A stretch of DNA of 64,000 nucleotides from Rhytidiadelphus loreus (taxonomy: Eukaryota; Streptophyta; Bryopsida; Hypnales; Hylocomiaceae): NCBI GenBank assembly GCA_947034895.1, contig OX344764.1, forward strand, positions 42,472,935-42,536,934. Reading direction: 5' to 3'. A program made the translations under genes and the position numbers. The notes under the pieces were generated by a model. The model saw only the letters and a program-made list of their open reading frames with translations. It was not told the origin of the DNA and made no database searches. The first letter of the stretch is position 1. The number at the start of each line of letters is the position of its first letter. Below are positions 12,253-25,000 of the stretch, piece after piece.

Positions 12253-15063
12253 TTACCTACTTAATTCACTTTTACAAGTAGGGCAGGACCTATAGAGCTT
12301 GAGCCACCGATCAATGCACTTGACATGAAAATAATGCATGCAAGGCAACTCCTTCACTTCCACACCTTCTTCATATGGATCAAGGCAGATGCAACACTCG
12401 ACAACTTCAGCTGCAGCTAGTGCTCCAACTCGTGGATCTCTTTCAATGGAAACCCTCATGTCGTTATCTTCCTTGTTAGCTTGATAAGTTGTTTCAAGGT
12501 TAGAAACCTGGGCATGAAATTTGTATGTTGGTAGTGCTGAAATCACATTTGCCTTTGTTCCTTGGCGCCACTCTCCCATACCAAAGCATCGCATCACAAT
12601 GTAGATCGACCATGGCAATATAAAACGATAGCAACCGAAAACAATGAGTACTAAGCAGAGCCTGCTTGCCACACAAGCATCAAAATTCACCCATGTTAGT
12701 GCATAAACTCAATGTTAATAAGGAGAAAAGAAAAGAAAAAGGAAAATGTAAACAAAAGACTATTGTAAGAAACTATAAGGAGATTGATTTTTGGAACCAT
12801 CATAAGGAATCTCTATGTAAAAATAAATCCTGACTTTGGAATTTAATACAAGTAGAACCTCTCTTAGTGCATCATGCCGCAACTATGCTCTAAGTGAGGT
12901 TTTATCATGCATAATTTAGAGAGGTTACAAACCATGTGTCTTTCTATCTTGAATCAAACGCAAGCCCACCTACTGTCTCCAAACTCTCTTACACATATTG
13001 TGCACTAACAGAGTATGTACTAAGAGAGGTTCTATATGTACTAGTCTCTAGATCATAACAACTTTCTAAACTCTATTTCTATAATTGAAAATTGTAGGGC
13101 ATGATTTCCGCTCATTATTGACACCATTTTGATACCTTCCTATGTGGTATTGATTTCCACTTAGTTCCTATAGAATTTATGGATTGAAGTGACCAATTTT
13201 GGCAATTTGGATAGTTAAAAGTTAAGCATTTATCTCCAATTAAGAGGCCTAGTTGAGGTCTATGTATTACTAAATATGCATTGTTGTTTACTAATTCTGG
13301 TAATAATTATAAAATTTACTCTGACATAAATTTTTAATTGATCCAAAATTGTGGGGAATTAAAATTTTAGAGTATGATTCATTGGTCTGTTAGAGGTGAG
13401 GATTTCGCACCAGCTCAAATGTGGAGCCTGCCTTGTTGCCCATCGCGTAGCGACAATCCCTACGCCAACCCCAAACCAAAGTACAAAGAAAACATGCAAC
13501 GATCTCCACAACCACTTAAGGATCTTTCCAAACCTGCACAAGCAGAGTCGCAACCAAATCATCAGTCATCTTTGAAATAATGGACCTTGTCAATCTGTCT
13601 TGGTGACGCACAAAAACTTTATTGCTAGAGTGAAATAAAGATAAAATAGAAGTTGTAGGATGAACGCATGTTAACTTCACTGAAAAAACCCTGCGTTTTT
13701 GGTAACATGCCCTGGATTTTTTGTAGTATCTATATTGACATCTAGTTGTTTTTATGTTTTCATGCTGTTACATTGGATGTTATTGTGAATATAAAAATAG
13801 CTAGATGTCAATAGAGATACTACCATAAATTTGTTCTAAAAAAACAGACTCGTCACCAAAATTGCAGTTTTCTTTTGATGCTCCAAATTTCCACCTAATA
13901 TGTACACTTTGCATTCATTTAATGTGGCAATTTTGGGTGTGTAAAATTCAAAATCAAGAATTTAGCTGTACGTACCTTCGATGTTGACCACTTTCAGACT
14001 CGTCTCTTTCAGAGCCTGGGGAGGCAGTTAAGATAATTTGAGGAAGTCGATTTGATTGTTCTATCAAACGTTTATAGGTGCAATATAATAGAGGCAATGC
14101 AGCTAGGCATCCAACTCCATAACCAATGACCCAAACTAGTAGAGCCGCATGTGGGTGCTCATGCGGGAAGACGAAAAGGAAAACCACTAGGAGAAATAAT
14201 TGGATGATTGTGCAATTAAAATCAAAGATCAACCAATAAGAAGGATTATTCCATTGACTTCTTTGGTGTCGGGGTGCAAGGCTCCGACTAGCTTGTACAT
14301 TGGAAGCACCAGAAGTAGCCATATCTGCAAGAAACCATGGTTGACCTATTATTATTATGGACAACTTTGTATAGGAAGGAAAAAAAACAAAGGTCTTGCA
14401 TCAATCTAGTCACTCTCATATAATCAATCCCATTTGCAATACATGGCTCTCAAATCTACTAACCCTTGTGTAACACAATTATAATGGTGATTGCTCAACA
14501 AAAACAAGCTTTGAAAATTAATAAAATCCTTGATGATTGACACTTTCTTTGCTTGGAATTTAATATGCATCTCCTTTAAAATTATGTTAGTTACCGATTT
14601 GTCATGAATTTTTTCTAGTTGATAACCCAAGTGAATCATCCTAAGCCTTTGAAATTCAATTAAAGATTCTTACAAAATTGTTTAGTGCACTTTGATCAAT
14701 CGCATGATCAATGCCCAAATACAAATCAATTGGTGGCTACGATTGTCTTAAAAAACACACACAATTAAAACAGATAGATGATGTAATCAACTGTTATAAA
14801 TCCTTAAACCAAACTGTGCTTAATTGGCTGCAAGATTGGTGATCAAATTATTACGTACCTATTGGAACATCTTCACCTGGTACTCCCAATAGAGAATTTA
14901 AAGTTTGAAAACCTATTGGCAAGGCACTAGCACTTGAAGACTCAACGCTAGAAGCATCTAGAGCAGTTGGAATAGTCATGATATGGTTGTGTTGCACAGA
15001 AGGTTGATCCATAAGTTCACGGGTCTTCGATTGAAGATTCAAATTCTCACGCCAATTGGCCAT
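12253..15063 (-). CDS. Membrane-anchored RING-H2 E3 ubiquitin ligase, copy B (4 exons)
   Basis: Probably an integral-membrane E3 that recruits an E2 through its RING domain. Exons are 15063-14859, 14324-13976, 13533-13411 and 12661-12253. All introns are GT-AG and the phases join to 361 aa. Residues 1-95 are polar. Hydrophobic segments lie at about 99-121, 129-150, 197-214 and 227-249. The RING-H2 is at 315-355 with spacing C-x2-C-x14-C-x-H-x2-H-x2-C-x10-C-x2-C, all eight zinc ligands present (CICL, ELPCMHYFH, CIDRW, CPTC). Four membrane spans followed by a C-terminal RING-H2 resemble the plant At1g12760/At4g11680 type, but overall similarity to that group is from memory only. It is the only intact member of a local cluster; A lacks the 3' half and C lacks the RING. 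Introns 2 and 3 carry small transposable elements. The precise substrate is unknown. Confidence 0.85.
12855..13032. mobile_element. 178-bp TA-flanked MITE in RING-B intron 3
   Basis: The ends are exact inverted repeats for 14 bases (GAACCTCTCTTAGT), then nearly so. TA dinucleotides flank both sides (12853-12854 and 13033-13034). A TA target and AACCTCT-type ends recall plant pogo/Lemi-like mariner MITEs. The homologous intron of copy C (about 16795-16830) lacks it, so the insertion post-dates the duplication. Confidence 0.85.
13682..13877. mobile_element. Fold-back element in RING-B intron 2
   Basis: Two ~60-base arms are inverted copies of each other. The inner part GTAGTATCT.TATTGACATCTAG at about 13723-13745 pairs with 13800-13823. 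The outer parts around TTTTTGGTAAC and GTCACCAAAA also pair. A ~55-bp loop separates them. Target duplication is not clear. It is either a MITE or a strong intronic hairpin. Confidence 0.7.
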
Positions 15064-16032
15064 GCAAATAAAGTGTCGGTAGGAAACCTTGGGACCTCTG
15101 TCTTACAAAGAGCAAAATTTACTAAACAAAGTTATGTAAGAAACTTTGGGTAATATATATATATATAAATCCAACCTAACTTGGGATTATTTACTCAACT
15201 ACTATAATAAGAAACCACTTAAGTAGACTCAAAGTACTAAATTGATATACTAAAATTAAATAAAACATCACATATAGAATAATAATAGGTCATTCTAGTA
15301 AGTGCCACTATGTTAATTTGACTTCTAAAAATATTGAGGTTCATTTTTTAATCTATTAAAGTAAAAGCAAACCATCATTTTACACTCATTTGGAATGCCC
15401 TATGTAAGGGTTAGGGGAGCAAAAATTATTTCTAAAAACAAATGTTGGAATTTGTGTCATGTTATTTTTGCAAAATAAATAAATAACTCTATAGAAGAAA
15501 TTAAATTAAATTTTTTTTCTATTTTTATTAGGCATTGCTAAATCATTTTGACTACTTTGATTAATTATTCAATAGGGATTGCCACCTTTGGCTATTAGGT
15601 ATGGTATGCATGGGACTTGTAACTAAAGTAAGAAGTTCTAAAATAGTTGAAACTCTAAAAACCTACTCTACCAGAGAAGTACATATTGTTGACTCTTTAA
15701 TGCATCATCGATGTACAAATAGTGAACATTTCAAGATTTGATGTCAACCCTTATAGTGACCATTGCATTTCAACTTCGAAAATTTGTAATTAATTCCATG
15801 AAGGACCAAAAGTGATGACCGAAACAACTTGCGTTAGATGCCAATTCATCTTAAGAACAGATCGAAAATTTGGAGGGAGTGTTGCTTGTTGCGATGACTT
15901 CTGTCTTTGCATTGCACCCCTTTCTAAAGAACTGGATATTTCTTACTATGCGGATTTTGAATCACATTACCAACTGAAACCACACTGGCTGTTTTCTTGC
16001 TCCAAAATTACAATTTCATGCATTATAAGCAG

Positions 16033-16191
16033 GTGATTTATGCACGTTGTGATGAGGTCATGCAACCGCTTGCTGAGGAATTTCACCTTGAGGAAGAAGA
16101 GCTAAGGCTTTCAGGATCGGAGGAGAGAAGCCATCTACATTCGTTGAAGAGGGAGTCAACCTCGATCTCAAACGTGACAAGCAATGTGTGA
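16033..16191 (+). CDS. Possible terminal exon of an unidentified gene
   Basis: After a good acceptor (CATTATAAGCAG) an open frame encodes about 52 residues and ends at a stop at 16189. It begins VIYARCDEVMQPLAEE and is followed by an acidic stretch (LEEEELRLSG) and a Ser/Lys-rich end. The residue mix looks like real protein rather than AT-rich noise. I do not recognise the family. Upstream exons were not identified. A decayed second copy of its 3' end lies at about 10487-10560 as part of the RING-A duplication, which suggests the RING gene and this gene were neighbours before duplication. It may be a fragment. Confidence 0.35.
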   Translation: MIYARCDEVMQPLAEEFHLEEEELRLSGSEERSHLHSLKRESTSISNVTSNV

Positions 16192-16385
16192 AGATACCTA
16201 TAGTTCGATCAATCTAGGTAAGGATATCCTTTGGCCATTGAAATGTTGGAGGTTCCGAACATGAAATCCCCCATATGGTGTGCTGCTACAGTCAAATACA
16301 AGTTCAGCCGGTTAAGAGAACAGTGGTATAGCTTTCTCAGTCTTTTGGAAAAGATGAAGCGTAGTATGCATGTGTTTTTATCAGT

Positions 16386-17911
16386 TTAATATCTGATACG
16401 CGGCTCATCGGGCCTCATAATATCAGTTGTTTCACGGGCATGAAATTTGTACGTTGGCGGTGCCGAAATCACAGTTGTCTTTGCTCGTAAAAGTACTCTT
16501 ATGCCACACCATAATAGCATCACAAGCTCGATCACAATATAGACCGTCCAGTGCAATATAAAACGGAAGTAAGTGATGACAAGGAATACTGTGCAGAGCC
16601 TGCTTGCCGCACCGGACATCAAACCTAGCATGTTAGTGCACAAACTCAATGGCTACTAATAAGAAGAAAAGAAAAGAAAAGAAACAGGAAAACAGTCAAG
16701 AAAAATAGACTGAGATGTCAGTACTAAGGAGAATCTTTTGGAACCATCGTAAGTAATCCCTATCAATGTGCCTTAAATGAATATAGAACTTAACTTTAGA
16801 ATTTTAGTACTGATAGTAGATCATAGCAACTTTCTAACTCTACTTCTATACTTGAAAATTGTAGGGTATGATTTCCACTCGTTTTTGATACATTTTGATA
16901 CCTTCGTAACTATGTGATATTGATTTCAACTCTTGCTTATGAAAGTGATCAGTGTTGGCAATTTGGATAGTTAGGATAGTTCAGCAATTATCCCTAATTT
17001 TAACTTCGTTGGAACTAAGAGGCCCTGTTGAGGATGGAAGCATGCATTGCTCTTTACTGATTCTGGTGATAATTCTAGAATTTACTCGGACAGTCATGAA
17101 TTTTTGATTCCCCACAAAATATGATCAGTTGAATTGGTCACTTTTAAGCTATGATTCCTTGGTCTGTTGGGGGGTTAGGATTCGCACCAGCTCAAATGTG
17201 GAGCCTGCCCTGTTGCCCAGCGCGTATAAACGATCCCTACGCCAAACCAAAGTGCAAAAAAATTATGCAGCAGTCTCCACAACCAGCCTGTGTGTTTGCA
17301 GCGCCGGCAGTAGACACATCTGCAAGAAACCGTAGTTGAAATTCAAAGATTCTTTCGAAATTGTGTAGTGCACTTCAATCAATCGCGTGATGCCCAAATA
17401 TAAATCAATTGCTAAGTTTTCAAAATACAAGTAAATTGAACATGTAACTCAAGTGAAACGTGGTCGATCTTGAGTACAGTCCCTATTTGAATTTAAGACT
17501 CGGAAGTGATGAGTATGTAACCAACGTAATAAAATTCTGATTATACACAATATATACAAAAGACCGATTGCCAAATATTCAACAATCGAGACCAAAAAAT
17601 TGCAACTAGGGCACCGTCAGGTCTAAACCTTAGCTGATGTGAATGATCAGCTGGTATGAATTCCTGGACCCTGTGCATAATTGACCGCAAGATTGGTGAT
17701 AAACTTATTACGTACCTGTTGGAACACTTTCACGGAGTCGTGGCGAATTCAATGTTTGAAAACCTACTGCAGCAGCACTTGAAGGCGTGATGCTGGAAGC
17801 ATCTGGAGCAGGTGGAATTGTCACACCAAAATGTTCACGTTGCACAGAAGGTAAATCCATGACTTCACGGGTCTCAGATTTGAGATTCGAATTCTCACGC
17901 CCACCGGCCAT
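16386..17911 (-). pseudogene. RING-ligase copy C, degenerate, RING domain lost
   Basis: Exon 1 (17911-17716) is open and clearly homologous to copy B (MAGGRENSNLKSETRE..., ending GT at GTACGTAATA). The next exon (17319-17188) starts like exon 2 but jumps after about 35 bases into exon 3 sequence, so most of exon 2, intron 2 and two membrane segments are deleted, and the joined frame stops early. The exon 4 equivalent (16599-16386) keeps the membrane segment and PPTYKFHA, then ends at a stop before the RING. No zinc ligands remain. It is most simply a pseudogene; a short membrane protein without ligase activity is an alternative. Confidence 0.8.
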
Positions 17912-19043
17912 GAAAGTGTATGAAACCTTGGTTACCTCCACCTTACAAAGAGCAAAATTACTAAGAAAACAGAATTGGAAGCCGGCGTTCAAGACTCTAG
18001 GGTTTGAGTACAATGCATGATGAAGTTACCACCCTCAAACTAGGCCAGGTGTGTTGCATACGCGATGTGCTGTACTCGACTGCGACCAGTGCACCAGTGA
18101 GGACGCTGTACTGAAGATTTTGAAATTCCCTCTGAAACTTCAAGTGCCCGGAGGTTTTGAAATCCCTCCAAAACATAACCCCAGGAAATGTTTTTGGCGG
18201 TCTAATTTCCACTTGTTTATAGTTTGAAGGGTCGAGAGGGGACTAAAATTGAACCATTAAGTGCCAGCATCTTGTCTTCGACTCTGTTTTGATGACCGAT
18301 TGTGACGGTAGAATTGCGTTGTCCGAGGTTTTGGTTCCATCTTCTCGTTAACTCTGTTTTAGTGACCAATGTGTTTCCCTTTTGGAGTCAAGACTGCATG
18401 TAGAATATTCTTTTAAGAAACATCCTACATTTCTAATTGATTATGCATACAACACTTCTGAGTTCTGACGAAACAGGTTCCTGCTTTGAGTACCAAGACA
18501 TACACGATTCTTGACTAAATTTTTTTAATACTAGAATGATGAGCTTGTTTACATTCTGTCCATTTCAGGGACCCCCGCTTCAAACAATTGATCGGTGCTC
18601 GAAGTGTCCGTTAATTACAGTGGAACTCAACAATCTCATGCCTGCGTTGAAACGCAAATCAAAATCTGGTTAGTTCAAGAAACTGTTGAATCTTTTCTCG
18701 TAATTTGTGGAACATTTGCAATGCTAGCAACTTGAAATTACACTGCTTAGAAAATGGGAGCTAGCTGGACCAAAAGTCACTCGGAAAAATTTGTGAACCG
18801 ATTTGAACTAGGTTTGAGTCTAACTTCCATCACCTCCTATACATGGAATACTATTCGACTTTTCGCAATAGTATTTAGCCCTGGTAAGCAACACATAGTC
18901 GTTGCTAACAAAAGCTTTCGTGAAGTCAGACACACGAAGTCAATCGATAGTTGTCTCCGGTGCATCGAAGGAACCACTGACCTAATAATTACAGAATTAA
19001 ACAATCCATGTTACATCTCCCTGAGAAGAAAGTTCATCTATTA
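17912..19043. other. Intergenic DNA 3' of ARP8
   Basis: No gene is assigned. A 123-residue plus-strand open frame at 18754-19125 runs into the antisense of the last ARP8 exon and has no recognisable motif. Base composition is closer to genic DNA than to the deserts, so the ARP8 3' UTR may extend here. Confidence 0.4.
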
Positions 19044-22000
19044 TTACGTAGCTGAGGGTCCAGTGTGTTCAGTCTTCCAAGAATCCATCCTACCCAATTC
19101 GGTCTCCAGCACGTCTTCGTTATAGATGTCATGCCGATGGACACAACTAAGTCCAAGATGCTTGAACTGCTTTCGGGTCACAACCCATGCAGGATGGAAT
19201 GTACTTACCTGCAATTTACATTCAATACCGATTATTAGTTTACACAAGTTTTCAGACACGTGTACATATATACATATATATACATGGCTTCCAACAAATT
19301 CTGGGGGAGTTGGTCAGCTCAGAGTAAGAGAAAAGTCCTTACCCTACTGAGCAACTTAGCACCAAACCAAGCAGAATAAGGTCCCTGTTTTGGGGGCAAA
19401 ACTTCGATGCCATCTGACATGTCGGTCGGCAGCATTCTCTTTAACTCTTTCTCCAACCTCCCTGCAACAGTACCGAACAATCTTTAGAAGAGAAAAAAAG
19501 CAATGAGGCCATCACAGTCGAGGCACTGGGTCTCAATAAACGTGCACAATTCTTAATCAGGTTCAATCCTCCTATACGGCAAGTAACACAGTACCTTACC
19601 GATAATCACAATATATGATAGCTAGAGAAATAAAACCTTTGACCGTTACCTGATAAGCCAGGCAGGCATGCCGAACCCCCTGTTAAGACAATACTTTTGT
19701 ACCAATTCTCATCTGCAGCATTTTCTACAGCAAGACGTGAACAGTGATCGATACAAAGTGACACAGCTTGATGCAACGCCATTGTGCGCCTACCCATCCA
19801 CAGCCACCAGGGTCAATATTTAGACCGTCGAAACATGTGAAATCAAAAAAGGATAACCCTGTTACAGTGATAGACATATGCTAAGAAAAAATAATAGATT
19901 ATGGTGGAAATCTCGGGTTAAAGGAGCAAAACACAGTCGAAATCACAACTAATCCATGAGCACTAGAATCGTGTGCAGTCTAAGAAACTGCTCTTACTTA
20001 AGATTTCTGAGAAGCAGAACAATGACCGTGTTCGAATTGCGAACGAGTGAGACATAACAACCATCTGAGTTTCAGGTAATTGTAATCGCTTAAGTTTGCA
20101 CTAGACACTACTTTTATGAGCTGTGAATTACAGGGGAAATATAATGTTCGCAAAACTTCCACAACACAAAACCTGCAGGTTACTATAATATCCAACAAAA
20201 ACTGATAGATGACATTCTACACGGTTGACAGGTCTGATGAAGAGAAGGAGATTGTGCGTACAGGTTACCGAGGCGTGGCTGAAACAAAATTTCAGGCGCC
20301 CGGAAGCGCTCAGACCGAAGAGTAAATGTGCCTTCTGTCCCCACTTCGCAAGATGCTTCACAATTTTCATTGAAATGTTCCGCTACAAAGTCTTGTGCTA
20401 CATAGCATAATTTCTGCCAAGCGCCACATCACTATAAGTTATGCCTTTACATAGATGCATGTGCTACTAAGAACCAAATGCAGCTTAGAAATGGTAGAAC
20501 GAGTGAAAGGAAAATAAATCACACAAACTCATGTAAGCAGTTACCCTCAGTTTAGAGTGATTTTCTCTACCAGAAATCTAAGTAGTAAGTAATCTTAAAG
20601 ACAATTTGCAGGTCTATGTGAGAGTGGAACTACACTTTACGAGGGTGACCAAGTACACACTCAATTCAATTTGGATCAAGTCAAGTGTTTATCAAAACAT
20701 GTTAGGATTGTCACTATGCATAGCCGTGGTGAAGTAAAATGAAAGGATTCAAGCTGACCTCTTTCAGGGTGCGAGCAGTGTACATGGACGCAAACCGCAA
20801 GCCACTTTGATGCATGAGTTCACTGAGATGAACAGTTAATGTCATAGCACCTTGTCCCATGATTTCCAACCCTAAGGATCTCATTACAACACCGTGCAGC
20901 ACTGCATCGATTGAGAGTTGCACAAATTAGTACCATCAGCTTTCACCCAAACTAGTTTTATTTTAGTCAATAACTCATACACATCTTCACCCCCACATAT
21001 TCGCCTCTTTTAATCATTCATGGACAGACTTTGATCAACCGATATATTGCTTTCAAACAGATTGAGATCTGTTACTCATAATCAGTCGCAAATGAGTTTC
21101 TCACAGAACTTGACCCACTTGACCCACTAAAATAGTGTGTCTGGTGATAGGTATGATAGCCCTGAAGGACTGAGATATCATGGTTTAGGGGTGACCAATT
21201 GATTAACCACATTGAGAAAAATGTAATTCAGATTGGACCAAATTTTACGACACCAGAAATCATTTTAGAACATTGCAGTGATGTTTAAAAACAAAACAAA
21301 TTAAGCGAATGAAAGCTCCCATATAACTCAAAATGAAACTAAACTCATTTGCGATTCAGATGACGCTTTGTGAGTCAAGAGTGCTAGAACACCATGAAAC
21401 CAACTTGGGTCCCTGGTGCTTTAGGGATCATAAGTCATTCTCATAACCATCGTAAAGAGTGAACTACTAAGCGAGCTTTCCGAAACTGCTTACCTGGTGC
21501 AACAGTTGTAAAGTGAAAGCCTATGTTGACGACAATCCCTGATGTTCGATTTGCAGCAAAGAGAGCTAACACAGCCTGCAGCAACGAAGCTTTTCTCAGC
21601 ACACTATACCTTTGCAAACCTTCAATCATTTGGTGGACATAAACCACTAGCTGACATTCCTCGCCCACGTTCATGATTTGTGAATGACGCATACTTTAGA
21701 TTTTCACCATTTCACCATTTTCATACTTTGTGAATACTTTGTGAATGACGTCCACAAGATTCAATTTTCACTACCGTACAATCCACCCTGAACATCTGGT
21801 AACACTTTGGAGCAAGGAAACTTGTAACACTTATGTGGTGTTAACTCTTTAACAATTATGGGGGTAGCATAGACAATTTGTAACACTTACATGGATAACA
21901 CTTATGTGACTTTGGAATTAACAATAGTAACAATAGTAACAATATATAATAAGAGGACGAAAATGCATATGATATGAATGTCATCATACATCTAAGCCCT

Positions 22001-25000
22001 ATAGGTAATATTTTGTCCACTAGATGTGAACCTCTAATGATACTAAAGGATCTCTTCTTTAGCACCAAAGTAAATTCAAAGCCCTTCCCCATTGTTGACC
22101 TAAACTTCCAGACTCTCTAAATCACCAAACCACAAATCTATCACAACACCATAACATTCCTAAATCCTCAATTGGCACAACATTGGAATTCAAAGAGGTT
22201 GATGCAAGGGAGCTTTGAAGTTTAAATCCCAGAGAGGTTGATGGAATTTATGGCCAATATTGTTTGCATGATGTGGGATGATGTGTGAAGATATTATGAG
22301 CTACATACAATACTATTAATGCCAACCACAACACAATCTGTATACTACATGATGGACCTAATTCAATTTCTTCCAATTATAAATTTTCATAACTCACTTT
22401 CATGCAAAATTAACACTCGTCGAGGTGAATTGATTGAAGACAGGAGCATAATTTTTATAAATTCTCTTAACAATTAACACTTACTAGTATATTTTTTGGA
22501 ATTTTTTTTGGAATTTTTTGGGGGGAGTGCAATTTTCCTTTTAACACTTAACAGGGTAACAGATATTGAGGGTGGACTGTAGTCTAAATCTTGACCCTGT
22601 AGTAGTTTCCCAGTGGCCACTTTCGTGAGGCAGTGAACCTCTTAAGGCCCAAGGATTCATCGTTTTCGACCAACTCGGTTAATCATATTGTGAAACTAAA
22701 ATTTGGATGGAGCCAAATTTTGTCACCAGAATCAGAGAAGCCCAATGCATGTGTTGGTCAAAAAATAAAGAAAATTGGACATAAAGGAAGTTTTCATTTT
22801 ACCTATTTAAAACTGCTGAAAAATTTTGAGGCCCTATTTAAGGCTGTTGGTCATTTGGTCATTTAGAAGCGGCAAACAATTCTACCCAAGCCCATCTGTC
22901 AGTAAATTTACCTGATCAATAGAACATATTGCAGGGACACCCATTTCAAAAAGTAAACGAAATGTTGTCTCACGCAACTGCCGCCTTGCCTGTTTCTCAA
23001 CCTGCGAGTCTGGTACAAATACTAAGGGGAAATTCAGTCCCTCTCGACCCCTTCCAACTGGAGTTGATAAAGCTAAGAGTCATCAGTAATGAGGCTAAAC
23101 AATACGCTCCAAAAGCATCACAGCAATTACAAATCTCCATATCACAGTAGACTGTTAAATTTGACATGATAATATATATCGCAGGGTTGTTGAGGATGTA
23201 ATGCATGACTGGAAATTGATGAAGACGAAAATAAATCACGTTACCATCTGAATGCACCGTCGGTGTAGAAAGGACGATAGGCTGGGCTGAAGGCTTTACA
23301 CGCATCCTGAGTACCCAAACCCAACGTTTAAGTGCCATCACAAGAAATGCCAAGCTTGACCAATTATTGAACTTGCTTTTAAAAATGACAAATTCGTAAA
23401 TAAAAGCAACAGGAGGCAAAATTAAAGGAATGGAGCGAGAAAAAGTCTGTAGAGAAAGCATACCGGGCATAAATCATGTTGTAGAGATTCTTTAAACGCG
23501 GGTACAGAGGTGACTCTATATTTCCAAACTCCTGTTTCAGCAATGTACGCATCAAAATCAGAGGCTTGATATGCAGATAACGCAAAACCAGGAGGAAGGT
23601 CGCTACGAAATTTGCATGGTAAACATAGCCAAAGAGAAAATGAGGAAAAATTGCATTAAAATCATATAAAATCAACAATTCTGTCGACAGTTATGTAGAG
23701 ACCATTTCGACATACCAAGAACGTTGCCAATGTGTCTTGGGGTGCTACTTCATCGCTCCAGCCGTACTTGGCATATCCAGAGCCAGCTTCGCCACACCAC
23801 ACCACGTTTCAGAGGTGAGCCCCAAGAGTGGTAAACAATCAACTCTGAATTGTTTGTTATTGTCAAGTTAAACCTAAATTAGCAATCCGTACGCAGTAGT
23901 TGTCCTCTGTAACGCACACTCCTTAGAGGACATTTCTTTAAGTGACTCAAAGATGAATCTCAAGATGACAGGTCTCTAACCATCAAGTATTATGGCGGGG
24001 GGGACCATAGCACGCTGGTTGTAGATTGACCGGAATGGAAGCACAGCATTAGGGCTGGGGCTGGGGAGCGCTGTTCCTGGTAATCGACTTCTAAGTCTTG
24101 TAGGATCATCTGAAAATGACCTGAAGAACCACGTTAGACTTAGTACCACGCAGACCTGCATTTCACATTCTAGCATAAGCTCATGTCTTTCTCATCTTCC
24201 TATCCTCGGGGGAGCGTGGGCGAATCATATCCATTACAAGAAAACTTTAGAGCTTTGGTCCCTGAGTTCCATTTAGCTCTCATGCAGTTGACCATCCACA
24301 TGTCTAAAAGTCATACCCTTCTCAAAATTCAGACAAGATATTTCTTTTCTTCATGTAGTGCATCTGTCATCATGCAAGACCAAAATTCTCTCCAAGGGAT
24401 GAGCAACAGTGAATACAAAGAACTAAAAATCTTGGCAACCAAATGACTATGGATATTCTTTAGTCATACCCTAAACCCTAAACCAAAGTTCTTCAAGATT
24501 GTGCAATAGTGAATACAAGCAACTAAGAATCTTGGGAGCCAAAAGCTCCAAACTCTTCCGCGATAGTCATGGAAAACTAAAGAAAGAATCAGTCTACAAT
24601 CTGATAAAACCATTACACAAGACTGATAGTTGCAAAATTTCTCATCTGCAGTTGAGGAATGAACAGAGAGCTAATAACGCATTTCTATGATGAGGGTAGT
24701 AGGCGATTGCGTGTACATGGCAAGGGCAGAAGCGGCCATAATTGGCATGAACACGGGTGGCAAAGAAAGGATTGTAGTGCATTGGCACAAAAGCAAACAA
24801 TTGTAGTTCCGCAAAATTGTAAGAGGCTAACTAAGCAACTTACTTCTGGCAGAACCCGGCTCGCAGAAAATTCTCAGCAAAGCGAACGGACGGCCACAGA
24901 GGTCCATTGTCAGCTACCAGCCTGGCCTCCCACAAATGGCCATCATCCGCAATGGCATGCCATGTCTTGCAAACGGCACTCACAGTCGCGAGGTCCACGG

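Noticed and set aside
18754..19125. 123-residue plus-strand frame
   Set aside because: Overlaps the last ARP8 exon in antisense and shows no motif; probably fortuitous, though the 5' part is not covered by a gene.
20268..20413. ARP8 exon 9 ending at the GTAACC donor
   Set aside because: It shifts the frame at exon 10; the donor 7 bases downstream restores both phase and family alignment.
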